From positions 1 to 45,244 of the forward strand of contig LRSR01006925.1 in the NCBI GenBank assembly GCA_001579985.1: DNA of 45,244 nucleotides, read 5' to 3'. This document shows positions 10,701 through 19,728 of the stretch, in pieces. How positions within the stretch are numbered: the first letter of the stretch is position 1; the number at the start of each line of letters is the position of its first letter. This DNA is from Hypsibius dujardini (lineage: Eukaryota > Tardigrada > Eutardigrada > Parachela > Hypsibiidae). The notes under the pieces were generated by a model. That model was not told where the DNA came from, did not search any database, and worked only from the letters and a program-made list of their open reading frames with translations. The position numbers were made by a program, and so were the translations under genes.

Positions 10701-11624
10701 GAAAAATCTCGTAGATTTAACTTACCGTTGCTGGATACCAGAATATGGAAGCCACCAAACTGGCCTTCGTGATTACTGACGAAAACCGCTTGCTGAAAAA
10801 AGAGTCCAACTTACATTGTTGGTGTCATCGGCAGTCGACATGCATTTGCACTCACAACAAGGTTGGTCTTGGACTGGAACTGTTTCACGGGGTCCTGGCC
10901 GCAGAGGATCTTGCCGATTTGAACGATAGTGCCATTGACGCGTTCGCTGAACTTGAGGTAGTCTCCTCGGAGGCAGCCACTGGCCGTGCTTTCGGTTTGG
11001 AATGCATTGACGTGGAACTAAACACAGTGTAATTTGAAAATTAGAATTCCAGTAGTTAAAATGAAGTATATGAACATATATATGTATATGTATGTATGCA
11101 TATAACCAACTGCAGAAGTATTTTAAACTATAATTAACATATTATTAACAAAGGTAATGTATTTAATATAGTTAGTTGAATAGTCATTGTAGTTTGTGTA
11201 GTTAAAAAATTATTATAATTAATTATGTAGTTATAATTATTATGTAAATGACCAATATAAAACAGTTACGTTCATTTATTTAGTTAAATGTACGTGTAAA
11301 TTTTACCGAAATTAACAAATAAATATCATTCTAGATTTATGTCTGCATAGCTCGATAGCGTACGTAAAGGGGACCGGGAGTGCTGCCATTGATGATCCAG
11401 TTGCACAGGGCAAATGCGGGATAGGCTTGCGGATGATTGGGTGAGACAATCGCTATCCCATTTTGCGGCGCCGGAGGGACTCTGACAGCTCCACCACATC
11501 CTAAAAAATATAAGGAATATACATAAAACAGTTTAAGCTGCAGAAAGGTTTTGAAATTATATTATTTACCTGTTGCGCTTGCAACGGCCAGACCCGCGGC
11601 CAGGACGACGACTTGGAGGAGCAT
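7768..11624 (-). CDS. CUB gene B: secreted four-CUB-domain protein, twin of gene A
   Basis: Thirteen exons: 11570-11624, 11364-11500, 10856-11017, 10726-10792, 10387-10529, 10171-10329, 9610-9676, 9420-9547, 9201-9344, 9044-9110, 8217-8350, 7969-8124 and 7768-7848. Every exon has exactly the length of its counterpart in gene A, giving 1500 nt and 499 residues with no stop. The signal peptide is MLLQVVVLAAGLAVASAT. Four CUB domains follow with the same cysteine scheme of four, two, none and four. Both proteins end in GGFRR. Substitutions are scattered (for example GFRLQVSAE in A against GFRLQVYAE in B) with no frame damage, so both copies look functional. Intron 10 is about 610 bp longer than in A. 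The promoter and 5' flank are shared with A, so similar expression is likely after duplication. Confidence 0.88.
8400..9010. other. Extra DNA in intron 10 of CUB gene B
   Basis: Intron 10 is 693 bp in B (8351-9043) but 80 bp in A (3313-3392). The extra 0.6 kb is AT-rich and codes no recognisable protein. I could not find terminal inverted repeats. Either an unidentified element inserted in B or A lost the segment. Confidence 0.55.
9750..10136. mobile_element. Inverted-repeat element in intron 6 of CUB gene B
   Basis: Counterpart of the element at 4123-4537, with ends CCGTTGTGTCCCTAGGCATT and, in reverse complement, CCGACTTTGTGCCCTTCC. Internal words such as CAGAATGTC and GACATTCTGTC are shared. 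It sits at the same position relative to exons 6 and 7 as in gene A. Confidence 0.6.
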
Positions 11625-11721
11625 GATGTTTGGACTGAAATAGATGTCAAGGGGCTATACCAAGCAAGTGATAATTCTAGAAATGGAAGGTATAGTAATT
11701 GGAAGAAACTTTAAGGTGCAC

Positions 11722-11729
11722 TATTTATA
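11722..11729 (-). promoter_or_regulatory. TATA box of CUB gene B
   Basis: TATAAATA on the minus strand, 98 bp upstream of the start codon, in the same GGTATAAATAG context as gene A. Confidence 0.65.
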
Positions 11730-12519
11730 CCGGTCGTGAGTTCCTTGTTATTGTCTTTGCTATCTTCCAAACCCTTATTAGAGCCGGAACTGTAAGTCTG
11801 ATATCGTGCGTGTCACTAGGAGAAAACAATGCTAAGGTGATATGGAAGTTGACGAGCGCTCTGGTATTGTTTGCAGTACCGGAACAAATCTGACACGGTT
11901 TCACATTCAAGCCGTGTGACTCCGATTGCAGCAGGATAGGTAATTTGTCTGGAAGACTTCTTAGAACTGCCGACCCTGCTATAGACCTGACCGAGGTTGC
12001 CGTGGGAAGAGTTTAAGCTAAGAAATCTTATTGTGCACTATAGTATCTGTACACTTGAATACCTGACAAAAAGAAGACTGTACCTTCTTGTGCTGATAAA
12101 CTTGGCACTTTCACGCACATTAGCAAAATGCGATCACCTCGGTTAAACATTTTCAACACATATTTTTCATTATTTGGCGTTTTTCTGCATGAATGGTATA
12201 TATCTTCCTAAATTCCATAATTAAAAGCTAAAGAGAAGCGCATGTGTTCAACGCACCGAAAGGCAATTTTTTTTGCTTCGCTCAATCAAAAGAAGTTCGT
12301 TCCACATGCTTCAATGTGTGAATGTGTAGGAAGCTTTCAGCTATCGACTCTCTTGCTCGATTAAATCATTAGTGATCTGCTAGCCAGGAGCATCATTTAT
12401 ATAACGTCTCATCATACTTTCAAAATTTGTAACGTTTCAAAGAGGTATACCGTATTTCATCAGGATATGCTAAATACCGATTTTTCAAGGTAATAAATAA
12501 AGTAATTTCAAACCCAAAC

Positions 12520-13260
12520 GGAACGTCAAAACCTTCTCAATTCAGGGACGCGTTTATCAACTGATAAAGAGCTTTCACAAAAACATTCGCTTAGATCAAT
12601 TGCCATCAACAAGTAGAGTGCGGCATCAGTATTTAATAACATAGAATTTTTAACAACGCCAAACCGGGATCAAGCTTTTTAAATATGGGCGAATAATTTT
12701 TTTGCATTGTTTGTATTGTGACTGTGTCACTTGATACAACCAATAGCAACTTAACGAATTTTCACACCTAAAACGAAAAACATGGTGCCATCTTATAACG
12801 TACACATGTGCGTATTCTTTCATTTTCCTGTCTTGTTTACCAGTATTTTCTTTTCCACTCGCAACGATGTTTCAAATTAAATTTCAAATTAGTTTTTATA
12901 TTTGGTTAAAAGCTTCCAGTAAATATAAAAATCTATTTGCATTGTGGAAAATAATGGTAGTCCTACTGAAGATCAATGATCTGGCCGGAAGAATTTTTCT
13001 TCAGTTCGGACTTCGACGACTGGAAGGTTCTGGAAGGTTAACGGTCAGTCAGGAAGTTTGACGGCCAGCCCGTAAGGGGACAGTCGGCCTCTGCGCAGAT
13101 GCGATTAGAGTGGGTTATACTTATTCTGACTAGTACTGATTCGTGCGAATGATATGCCATTGGATAGCCATTGCAATCGTAAAAAATAAGGTGGCCTGGC
13201 TTTAAAGATACTTCTCACACAAATGTAAGCAAACGCTCGATTTTATGAAAATTTTGGGCA
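12520..13260. other. Intergenic stretch without visible gene
   Basis: AT-rich DNA between CUB gene B's flank and pseudogene C. A short open frame near 12867-13061 has no family resemblance. Short repeated words (GGAAGGTTCTGGAAGGTTAA near 13021) are present, but I see no element boundaries. Confidence 0.6.
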
Positions 13261-14256
13261 CTCAGAAATATGTAATCACTCCAAATCTTTGATGTTTCGC
13301 CGTTCGGTTCAATTCATCGACGAAAGGTTCCGGTACCGGTAGTGGTGACAATCCTGAAGCCCAGGGCCTCCCTGTCTCCGTTTCTGACGAACACAGCGCG
13401 CTAAAGATAATACAGGAACCCCAAGCTGAAGGTGAGGATCTGAAAAACATTTGTACCATCAAATATGCACTACGATAAATACTCACCACATTGTTGGTCT
13501 TCGCGACGAGATCGACCAGTCCGTCGCCACCGCAGAATTTTGCCTCCGGTCCATCGACCTGCTCGTCCTCCCGTTCACGGTCTCAAAGAATGTCACACTG
13601 TTCTCGGTGCATCAGTTGGCAATAGTGTTGTCAAGGGCGAATTGAACTGCCGTGAACTGTGTTAAGGAGGAAGGGCATATACATGGCCGTTCTTAGACGT
13701 TGTGGCGAGACAGCATGAATTGAGTATTGTGGTTTCGTGGCTAAACCATACGTCACTAAGCATATTTTCTGCCTGATAACTTTGTGATTTTACCAAACGA
13801 ATACACTTGGTGAAAGCCGGAAGTGCACGGAATAGTTTTCGCATAAAGTGTTGCCAAAATTTATATTGGACAACTAGTTAGGCGGCAAATATTTTAAAAA
13901 AAACTGATGGTTCCGCGAAGAAGCAAAAACATATAGTTTAGTATAGGGTCCTTTATTATATAAACCATGTGCACTTAGCCATTTTCCGTGAAATGTGATC
14001 GAGAAGTACACATCCTTGAAGAGAACGGCCACATTTTGGCCGAACTTGAAGGGCTCAAAATTGCAAATTTATAAAACAAGCACTGTAGCTAAAAATGTTC
14101 ATTGAACATTTAAAAATCAAACTTGTATGGAAGTCAACTCACATAGACATCTACTACTAGAAGCATTATAAACGTTTTGAGCAACGGTGAAATTTTGAGT
14201 TTCAAAGTTGAGTAAATGTTGTTGGTGGGCCCTGTACATTCTGTTCCATCTTTTTA

Positions 14257-14295
14257 TATGTGTGTGCTGTATGTGTGTGCTGTATGTGTGTGCTG
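14257..14295. repeat. Three-copy 13-bp tandem repeat
   Basis: TATGTGTGTGCTG is repeated three times without interruption within the remains of CUB pseudogene C. Confidence 0.85.
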
Positions 14296-14577
14296 TGAAG
14301 CTTCCGCCAGTATATGTAGATTCCAGCGTAAATTTCAAAATAGAGTTTGTGTCTATTTTGAAATACCACATTCGCTCAAACACTTACAACTCCGTTGCTT
14401 CTTGAATGCACGCGGCGGCTACTGGACGAACAAACCATCGGGCACTTCCGTAAATGTCACGTAATCGGTCGAATTACTCGAAAATAAAGGGGAACCATCT
14501 TCGAGGAGAGTGTCGGATAATTCAAACTAGAAGACAGCAAAAAAATATCCACTATGAGTAACCCGTGGATCAGTAGC

Positions 14578-14662
14578 AAGGTCAGGTCAGGCAGACAGGC
14601 AAATAGGTAGGCAGAAATAGACAGGTAGACAGATCGGCAGACAAACAGACAGATAGATAGTC
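14578..14662. repeat. CAGA-type tract in pseudogene C intron 5
   Basis: An imperfect tract of CAGACAGG, TAGGCAGA and CAGATAGA words within the intron between exons 5 and 6 of the pseudogene. It is of the same kind as the tracts in the BLTP1 introns. Confidence 0.75.
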
Positions 14663-15670
14663 TGTGCCTTACACTGAGATCGTTCCCCGGATTGGTTTGA
14701 ACAGTCCAGCTGCAATAGGAATTGGGAAGATAGTTACGCGGATAGTTTGGTGATGCGCAATGCTTACAGGGACAGTGTCGGGTACCACAAGAACGAAGCC
14801 CCACAAGGTGCTGCAAGAATGAGCCATTGTGTCGAATTGAAAAACGACTTGAATTTCCAACTGAATTTACTAAGCGCTAATTCATTAATACTCGATAAAT
14901 CGGACATTTGAAACTTACCTTCACTGGACACTAGAATGCTGAACCCAGTCAGCTCGATCTGCCCATTGCTGAAAAGCACAGCTTGCTGAAAGGGAAGGCA
15001 CCATATGTTTTAAACGAGTAACCGGTAAACTGATGTAGAGTGTGGAAGTTTAAAATAGTATTAGGTACAGAAGTAACAAAACTAGACGCCGGTAAACTTA
15101 CAACTTTAGTTTTTACTGCAGCTGTTGGCGAGGTTTCTGACCGCAGAGAACTTGTTCTATCTGAACGTTGATTCCGTTGATCCGCTCAGAAAATTTAACA
15201 TAATCCCCGCGGAGGCAGGACCCGGTGGAATCCTCCACATTGAAAGCGTCGAGACGGAACTACATATAGATGAGAGAAGACAATATAATCTCTCTATATT
15301 AATCTATAAAGAAGAGTATTTCGCTTCTCGCTAACATAGATCAGTATGCAAAATACGCAATTAGGAAATGGAAATTATTTGCATTTAAAATGAATGTTTT
15401 TCAAACAAAAGAAAACCTGAAAAACCACTAACGAGACTCTTTCCATATGTTATAATTAATTTAAGTATGCCTTTTTAATCTAAATTTGACCCATGCACAT
15501 ACGTAAAGGGGTCCAGGAGTGGTGCCAGTGATGAGCCAGCTGCACATGGCATATTTCGGATGGGGTTCCGGATAATTGGACGAGTTGAGCATTATACCGC
15601 TATGCGGCCGGGCCGGGATGGTAAGTTCTCCATCACAATCTAAGCGATTTGAGCGTGGAATTAATCATAT

Positions 15671-15722
15671 CTGTCTGTGTGTCTGTGTGCATGTGTGTAT
15701 GTCTGTGTGTCTGTTTGTCTTT
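15671..15722. repeat. TGTC/TGTG tract in pseudogene C intron 1
   Basis: A TCTGTCTGTGTGTCTGTGTG-type simple repeat in the first intron of CUB pseudogene C. Confidence 0.8.
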
Positions 15723-15839
15723 CAGACAGAAAAAATTAAATCCATAGAACCCAGAAGAACCTACCCTGAGATGTGGCTAGAGCAAGGCCAGCGGCTAGCA
15801 TTACGACATGGAGCAGCATGTTGTGGGAAACTGTAGTGT

Positions 15840-16600
15840 ATGCTTGAGATATATCACCCGGCAGCTTAAGCAGGTGAGGCCCGGATGTTCTAGCATATTT
15901 TCTGTAGTTAGTTAGAGCACTATGTGGGTGAAGGATTGCCAATCCAACTAATCTCTTTGTGTACCACGCCATTACTTCCGGGACTCATTCTTCGATTCCA
16001 AATGTGATGTCTGTAAGATGGACTTGGATATTGTCATTTTCCGACTTAGCAGTAAAAGTTCCTGGTAAGTCCCTTCACCTTACGGTATGTGCGATAAAAC
16101 TTTGTGAATATAAATGTGAGAAAATACGTGCGAGCAGTCACCTCGTTCCGCCCGCCGCGCGTCGGTATCTGTGAAGAGACTTGTCATTACCGGAACTAAT
16201 TGTGCTCTTCCACCGGGAAATACAATGCCCGGAGCGCGATATCATACTTACAATCCCTCGGGTGTTTTGTGACGACCCAAAATTTGATGATGCTAATTTT
16301 TGATACCACTGATATTGACTGCTGTAGCGACCTTACAGTAACAGGTACTATGTTGTGGTTGTTGGTACATAACATACGGTAAGAGGCAATGATGATAAAT
16401 ATAAGAAAACCGGCGTAATCATTTCGACCAAGTCGAAATGATAAGGGCATTTGTGCGTGAGACGTACGACAAGAGGTGTGTGAGTATTGTGTATTGTGTG
16501 AGTATTCTAAATTCGCATTGTAGCCATCCTGTGAATGTTTTTTCATAGGGTGCTTATTACAAGTGTCGTTTATGTAGGTAGATTAACGCGTTGGGGAACT
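15840..16600. other. Intergenic stretch without visible gene
   Basis: Between the start of CUB pseudogene C and the neuropeptide gene. A short palindrome, ATTTCGACcaaGTCGAAAT, lies near 16421-16439, and short TGTGTGAGTATT repeats near 16480-16505. I see no exon. Confidence 0.55.
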
Positions 16601-16603
16601 GCT

Positions 16604-16704
16604 ACACATGTGCCAGCAATTTTGTCCGAAGCGAGTTATAGCCACCTGATTTTGCTAGCGCCATCGCTCAAACTCGGTCCGGACAAAATTGTTGCCACAT
16701 CTGT
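16604..16704. mobile_element. Small foldback/MITE-like hairpin
   Basis: Arms of about 34 bp (ACACATGTGCCAGCAATTTT at the left, matched by the reverse complement of the right arm starting ACAGATGTGGCAACAATTTT) surround a spacer of about 33 bp. The arms share ATTTTGTCCG and GAGTT. It lies about 50 bp beyond the stop codon of the allatostatin-C gene, so its transcript could form a 3' hairpin. It is probably a tiny non-autonomous element. Confidence 0.6.
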
Positions 16705-16752
16705 ATTTGCTACATCGGAGTATATGTGTAAAAACACAATGATTTGAATATA

Positions 16753-17668
16753 TCAAAATCGTGGCCTGAAACTGACGTTGCTCCGTCCGAAGCAGGCGAC
16801 AGGATTAAAGTAGCACCGCCGCGATGATCGCTTTCGCAGCGGAGCCAGCTGCTGTTTGGGGTCCTCGAAACTGGTCACCCGCTGTCGGTTCACTGGAATG
16901 AGACTCGGCTGGAACGGAAGCTCAGCCTCAACCCAGTAGGAATTCCTTCGAGGCTATAAAACACAAGACACCCACCGATGATAACCTATTAGAGGCAATA
17001 CATGGGAGTGTGAACCATATCTTTCCACATGCAGTGCCGGATGCCGATTAGTGGAGCAAGCTATATTCATGAGATGAGCTTTTCTAAAAATATCCTATTC
17101 GAAATTTAATTTTGAATAGACATGAAATTATGTGTTATTCAAAGATCAGGGGCGGAGCTGTGAGTTTCGAAGTAAAATGAAACTGAGCGTTGCGTACCTT
17201 AATTATGCTAGTGGCCAGAAGCAACAAAGACAAATGAGTAGCCAGACATAGACTAGATCAAGGGCAAATTGAGTCATAAGGCCGAAAGGTGGGACCCTGC
17301 TCCTGTATGGCTGTCGGCAGACAATCACTTGCGCATTTTTACTCGTATACATCATGGCCCTCCGTAAATTTGGTCAATTTTCAGCAAAATTTTTAGGCTA
17401 ATATACCTGGCGATTTTAGACTATCAATGCGCGCCTGAGTCAGATTTCTCGGTTACAGTATCAGCGGTGGGAGATTACAGATAAGAAAATGACGTAGTAC
17501 CTCTTTCGGATTTTCGTTCGATAGCTGGGGCAATTCCGGAAACAAAAAGTCCGCCTTATCTGCGGTCAAGAGGACAGTTAACGGTTGCTCCGACTTCACG
17601 GATTGTGATGCGATGAAAGGGGACTGCGCCAAGATGATGCAAAAGATCAAGACTGCCAAGACCGCCAT
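16753..17668 (-). CDS. Allatostatin-C-type (somatostatin-like) neuropeptide precursor
   Basis: Exon 1 (17501-17668) and exon 2 (16753-16953) join in phase 0 to 122 residues. Residues 1-22 (MAVLAVLIFCIILAQSPFIA...) form a clear signal peptide. After a spacer, the KR at 97-98 releases a peptide with SSRRCYFNPVACF at 99-111, then G112-R113. Two cysteines six residues apart, enclosing YFNPVA, match the arthropod allatostatin-C ring (CYFNPISC), which is disulfide-bonded and acts through somatostatin-type G-protein receptors to inhibit hormone release or muscle activity. The Gly-Arg after the final Phe predicts C-terminal amidation, as in some AST-CC/CCC peptides and unlike classical AST-C. Processing at RR (101-102) could give a shorter RCYFNPVACF-type or CYFNPVACF form. 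The donor is GTACTA. Family membership is secure; subtype is inferred. Confidence 0.85.
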
Positions 17669-17839
17669 GACTATTTTCCTGTCGAGCTTGCTCTTTAATC
17701 AAATATTGCGGGAAAAGAATACAGCTGTACTTGGACAGTTGGGGTCCAAGCAGGAGTTATTCGAGGCTACAAATTTCAAAGGGAAAATGCCAGCAAATAT
17801 AGGATAACAAATTAATAAAAATTTGCGTTCCATTTTAAA

Positions 17840-19069
17840 TGCGTTTGACGGAGAGAGACAAAATTACTGTTAATCATGGATCACTTTGCAGTAGCAATCA
17901 ATTTCTCTCCGTCATGTCCGCTGACTGACTGGCAAAGGTGGGCGAAGACGGGGAAGGGCAAATGCGGGAGGGGCGAGCTTCCGGTATGGCAACGCAAAGG
18001 TGTGTTTTTCTGTGCGGCTCTCGGTATATATGATACAAAGAATATACATCAAGGTGTATAATGGGCAGATGTGCATTTGCATGTGCATTTTTGTTTTGAA
18101 AGACTTAGCACGCGCGTGTTAACAAGCTCCTGACGTCTCCAATTGGAAACGTCCGGAGTTATATACCGGCTTGACCAGTTGACAATGGGCGCAGACAGGC
18201 CCCTTTGTGACTCCTACGCGAAATGTGAACCTACGCTCTTAGTTGGATCATACACTGAAGCGTGGTACAACTTTCCTGAACCATCCCCTCTAAATAATGG
18301 CATAACAATACGATTGACACAATTCGGTACTGCCAACGCAGTGTGAAATAATGCGTTTGCTGTTTAAGCGACTACAAATAATAGGGCCAAGACGTTCCTC
18401 CAATATGGTCTTTGGCATAAATTCTGGTTCATGCAGACACGGTTGTGGGTGGATTCAATCGGGGTGCATTACTACGCCCCGTCCGCTTTGCCGGTGATGC
18501 AGTGGTTTTGTGTTCCATTATTTAGGGGAAAGAGCACTCCACCTGGATGAGTAATAATGGCAGAGACAGCGGCGTATGACAAGGGCGTATTTACTGGGAC
18601 ATTCTAGTAATTCTGGACTTAGCGGGACTTCATTCAGACCTACTTTAGTAATGAATATAAAAATGTATTTTCTCCAGTAAAGTCAAACACACTTTTTCGC
18701 GATATTTCAAAGTTAGAAAAACACTGAAACATCCCATTTTCCTTGATTGTCACTGTAAAAATGACAATTTTTAGAGCTACATTAAGTACGATTTTTGACA
18801 CTATCCCATGCTAAATTCAATTAGGAGTTTATTAGCATCAGCCGAATCTCTGCAGGAGATTTCATTACTAAAGCCGGTCTAAATGACAAAAAAACTTCGG
18901 AGTGATTCTGAATTTGGTCGGCATTCGAATACTGCCCGAAGTGAGGTTTTGACCTTTTTGTTAACGTCATTTCAACGAGAATATAATTTCGAATTTCGAG
19001 TATTTCTCTAGCTTTAGCAGAAGGTTTTTGGATATTCTGGTGGGCGGAGTATTATCGGGCATTTCTGAA
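17840..19069. other. Intergenic stretch without a supported gene
   Basis: Upstream of the neuropeptide gene. A TATA-like GGTATATAAC on the minus strand near 18158-18170 lies some 490 bp above the start codon and would need a 5' UTR intron to serve it. Around 18890-18960 is a dispersed repeat also seen in BLTP1 intron 17. No convincing exon is visible. Confidence 0.5.
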
Positions 19070-19576
19070 TCAGCCCATCAAGATTATCGTAATGGTTCTC
19101 CTTCCAATGTTCGAACATGATTCATATCTCCTCTCCCAAAACCTTTCAATTTCTGCTGACGCAGTGACATAGACTCGGAATTCACTTTCAGGTGGGATGT
19201 TGTGTAAATTAAAACATCTACTTAAAATTTCCTTTGGAATGCATGAGTCCAATACTAGTACTACTGTAGAATTGAGATTGTACCGTGCGTAGTGTGTAGG
19301 ATTGCTGTGAAACCTTAAAGAACTTCCGGCGGGATCAATGAAGGTGTGGCGGATGTGCTCCATTTGTACCGGCGAATCCACTTTTGTCGCTGCGGCCGGA
19401 ACTGTCGTGTGCTCGAATTGACAATCATAGTCTCGACTTAAACATACTACAGTAGTACTGCATACAGCGACAGAGGAGGCGTGAATCCTAGAATAGCTTT
19501 TTTGCAGATGTACCAAATCGGCATATCGTAGCAGAACACGATGTGAAACGAAAGAATATTTACAAAGAATTAACAA
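19070..19576 (-). CDS. Hypothetical open frame downstream of BLTP1
   Basis: A 168-codon open frame on the minus strand begins about 150 bp beyond the BLTP1 stop. It contains seven cysteines and stretches such as YARYNLNSTVVLVLDSCIP and FRVYVTASAEIERFWERRY. It has no obvious signal peptide and no family I recognise. Its length exceeds chance expectation for this base composition, but codon evidence is weak. It could be an exon of an unidentified gene, a transposon fragment, or part of the BLTP1 3' untranslated region. Confidence 0.35.
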   Translation of the reverse strand: MLILCKYSFVSHRVLLRYADLVHLQKSYSRIHASSVAVCSTTVVCLSRDYDCQFEHTTVPAAATKVDSPVQMEHIRHTFIDPAGSSLRFHSNPTHYARYNLNSTVVLVLDSCIPKEILSRCFNLHNIPPESEFRVYVTASAEIERFWERRYESCSNIGRRTITIILMG

Positions 19577-19728
19577 AACATTTAACTAGATTTCAAACTA
19601 CAGAAATCGTAATCGACAGGGAGACAACAGACACAATAGACAGTAAAACTAATAAAATAGCATCGCTCATAAATTAGGAAAACGTTAAGAAGGAAGGGGT
19701 AGATTAGTAGTAAAAAAGGGTGCTCGGC

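Larger units (their letters stand above)
13314..15819 (-). pseudogene. CUB gene C: decayed, internally deleted paralogue
   Basis: Exon 1 (15765-15819, signal peptide MLLHVVMLAAGLALATSQ), exon 2 (15503-15639) and exon 4 (14919-14985) match A and B in length and frame. Exon 3 (15102-15259) is 4 nt short and meets a TAA. Exon 5 (14673-14810) is 5 nt short and frameshifted, with only its second half (ASPNYPRNY to CSWTV) readable. Exon 6 (about 14395-14530) has a TAG after GLFVQ. Counterparts of exons 7-11, all of CUB3 and the start of CUB4, are absent. Exon 12 (13487-13656) is about 14 nt long and carries a TGA and a frameshift. Exon 13 (13314-13400) still reads to TFRR and a stop. Spliceable introns show duplication rather than retrocopying. 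A truncated CUB1 peptide could still be made, but loss of function is likelier. Confidence 0.8.

Noticed and set aside
12867-13061. 64-codon frame starting MFQIKFQISFYIWLKASSKY
   Set aside because: AT-rich composition, no family likeness and no supporting signals.
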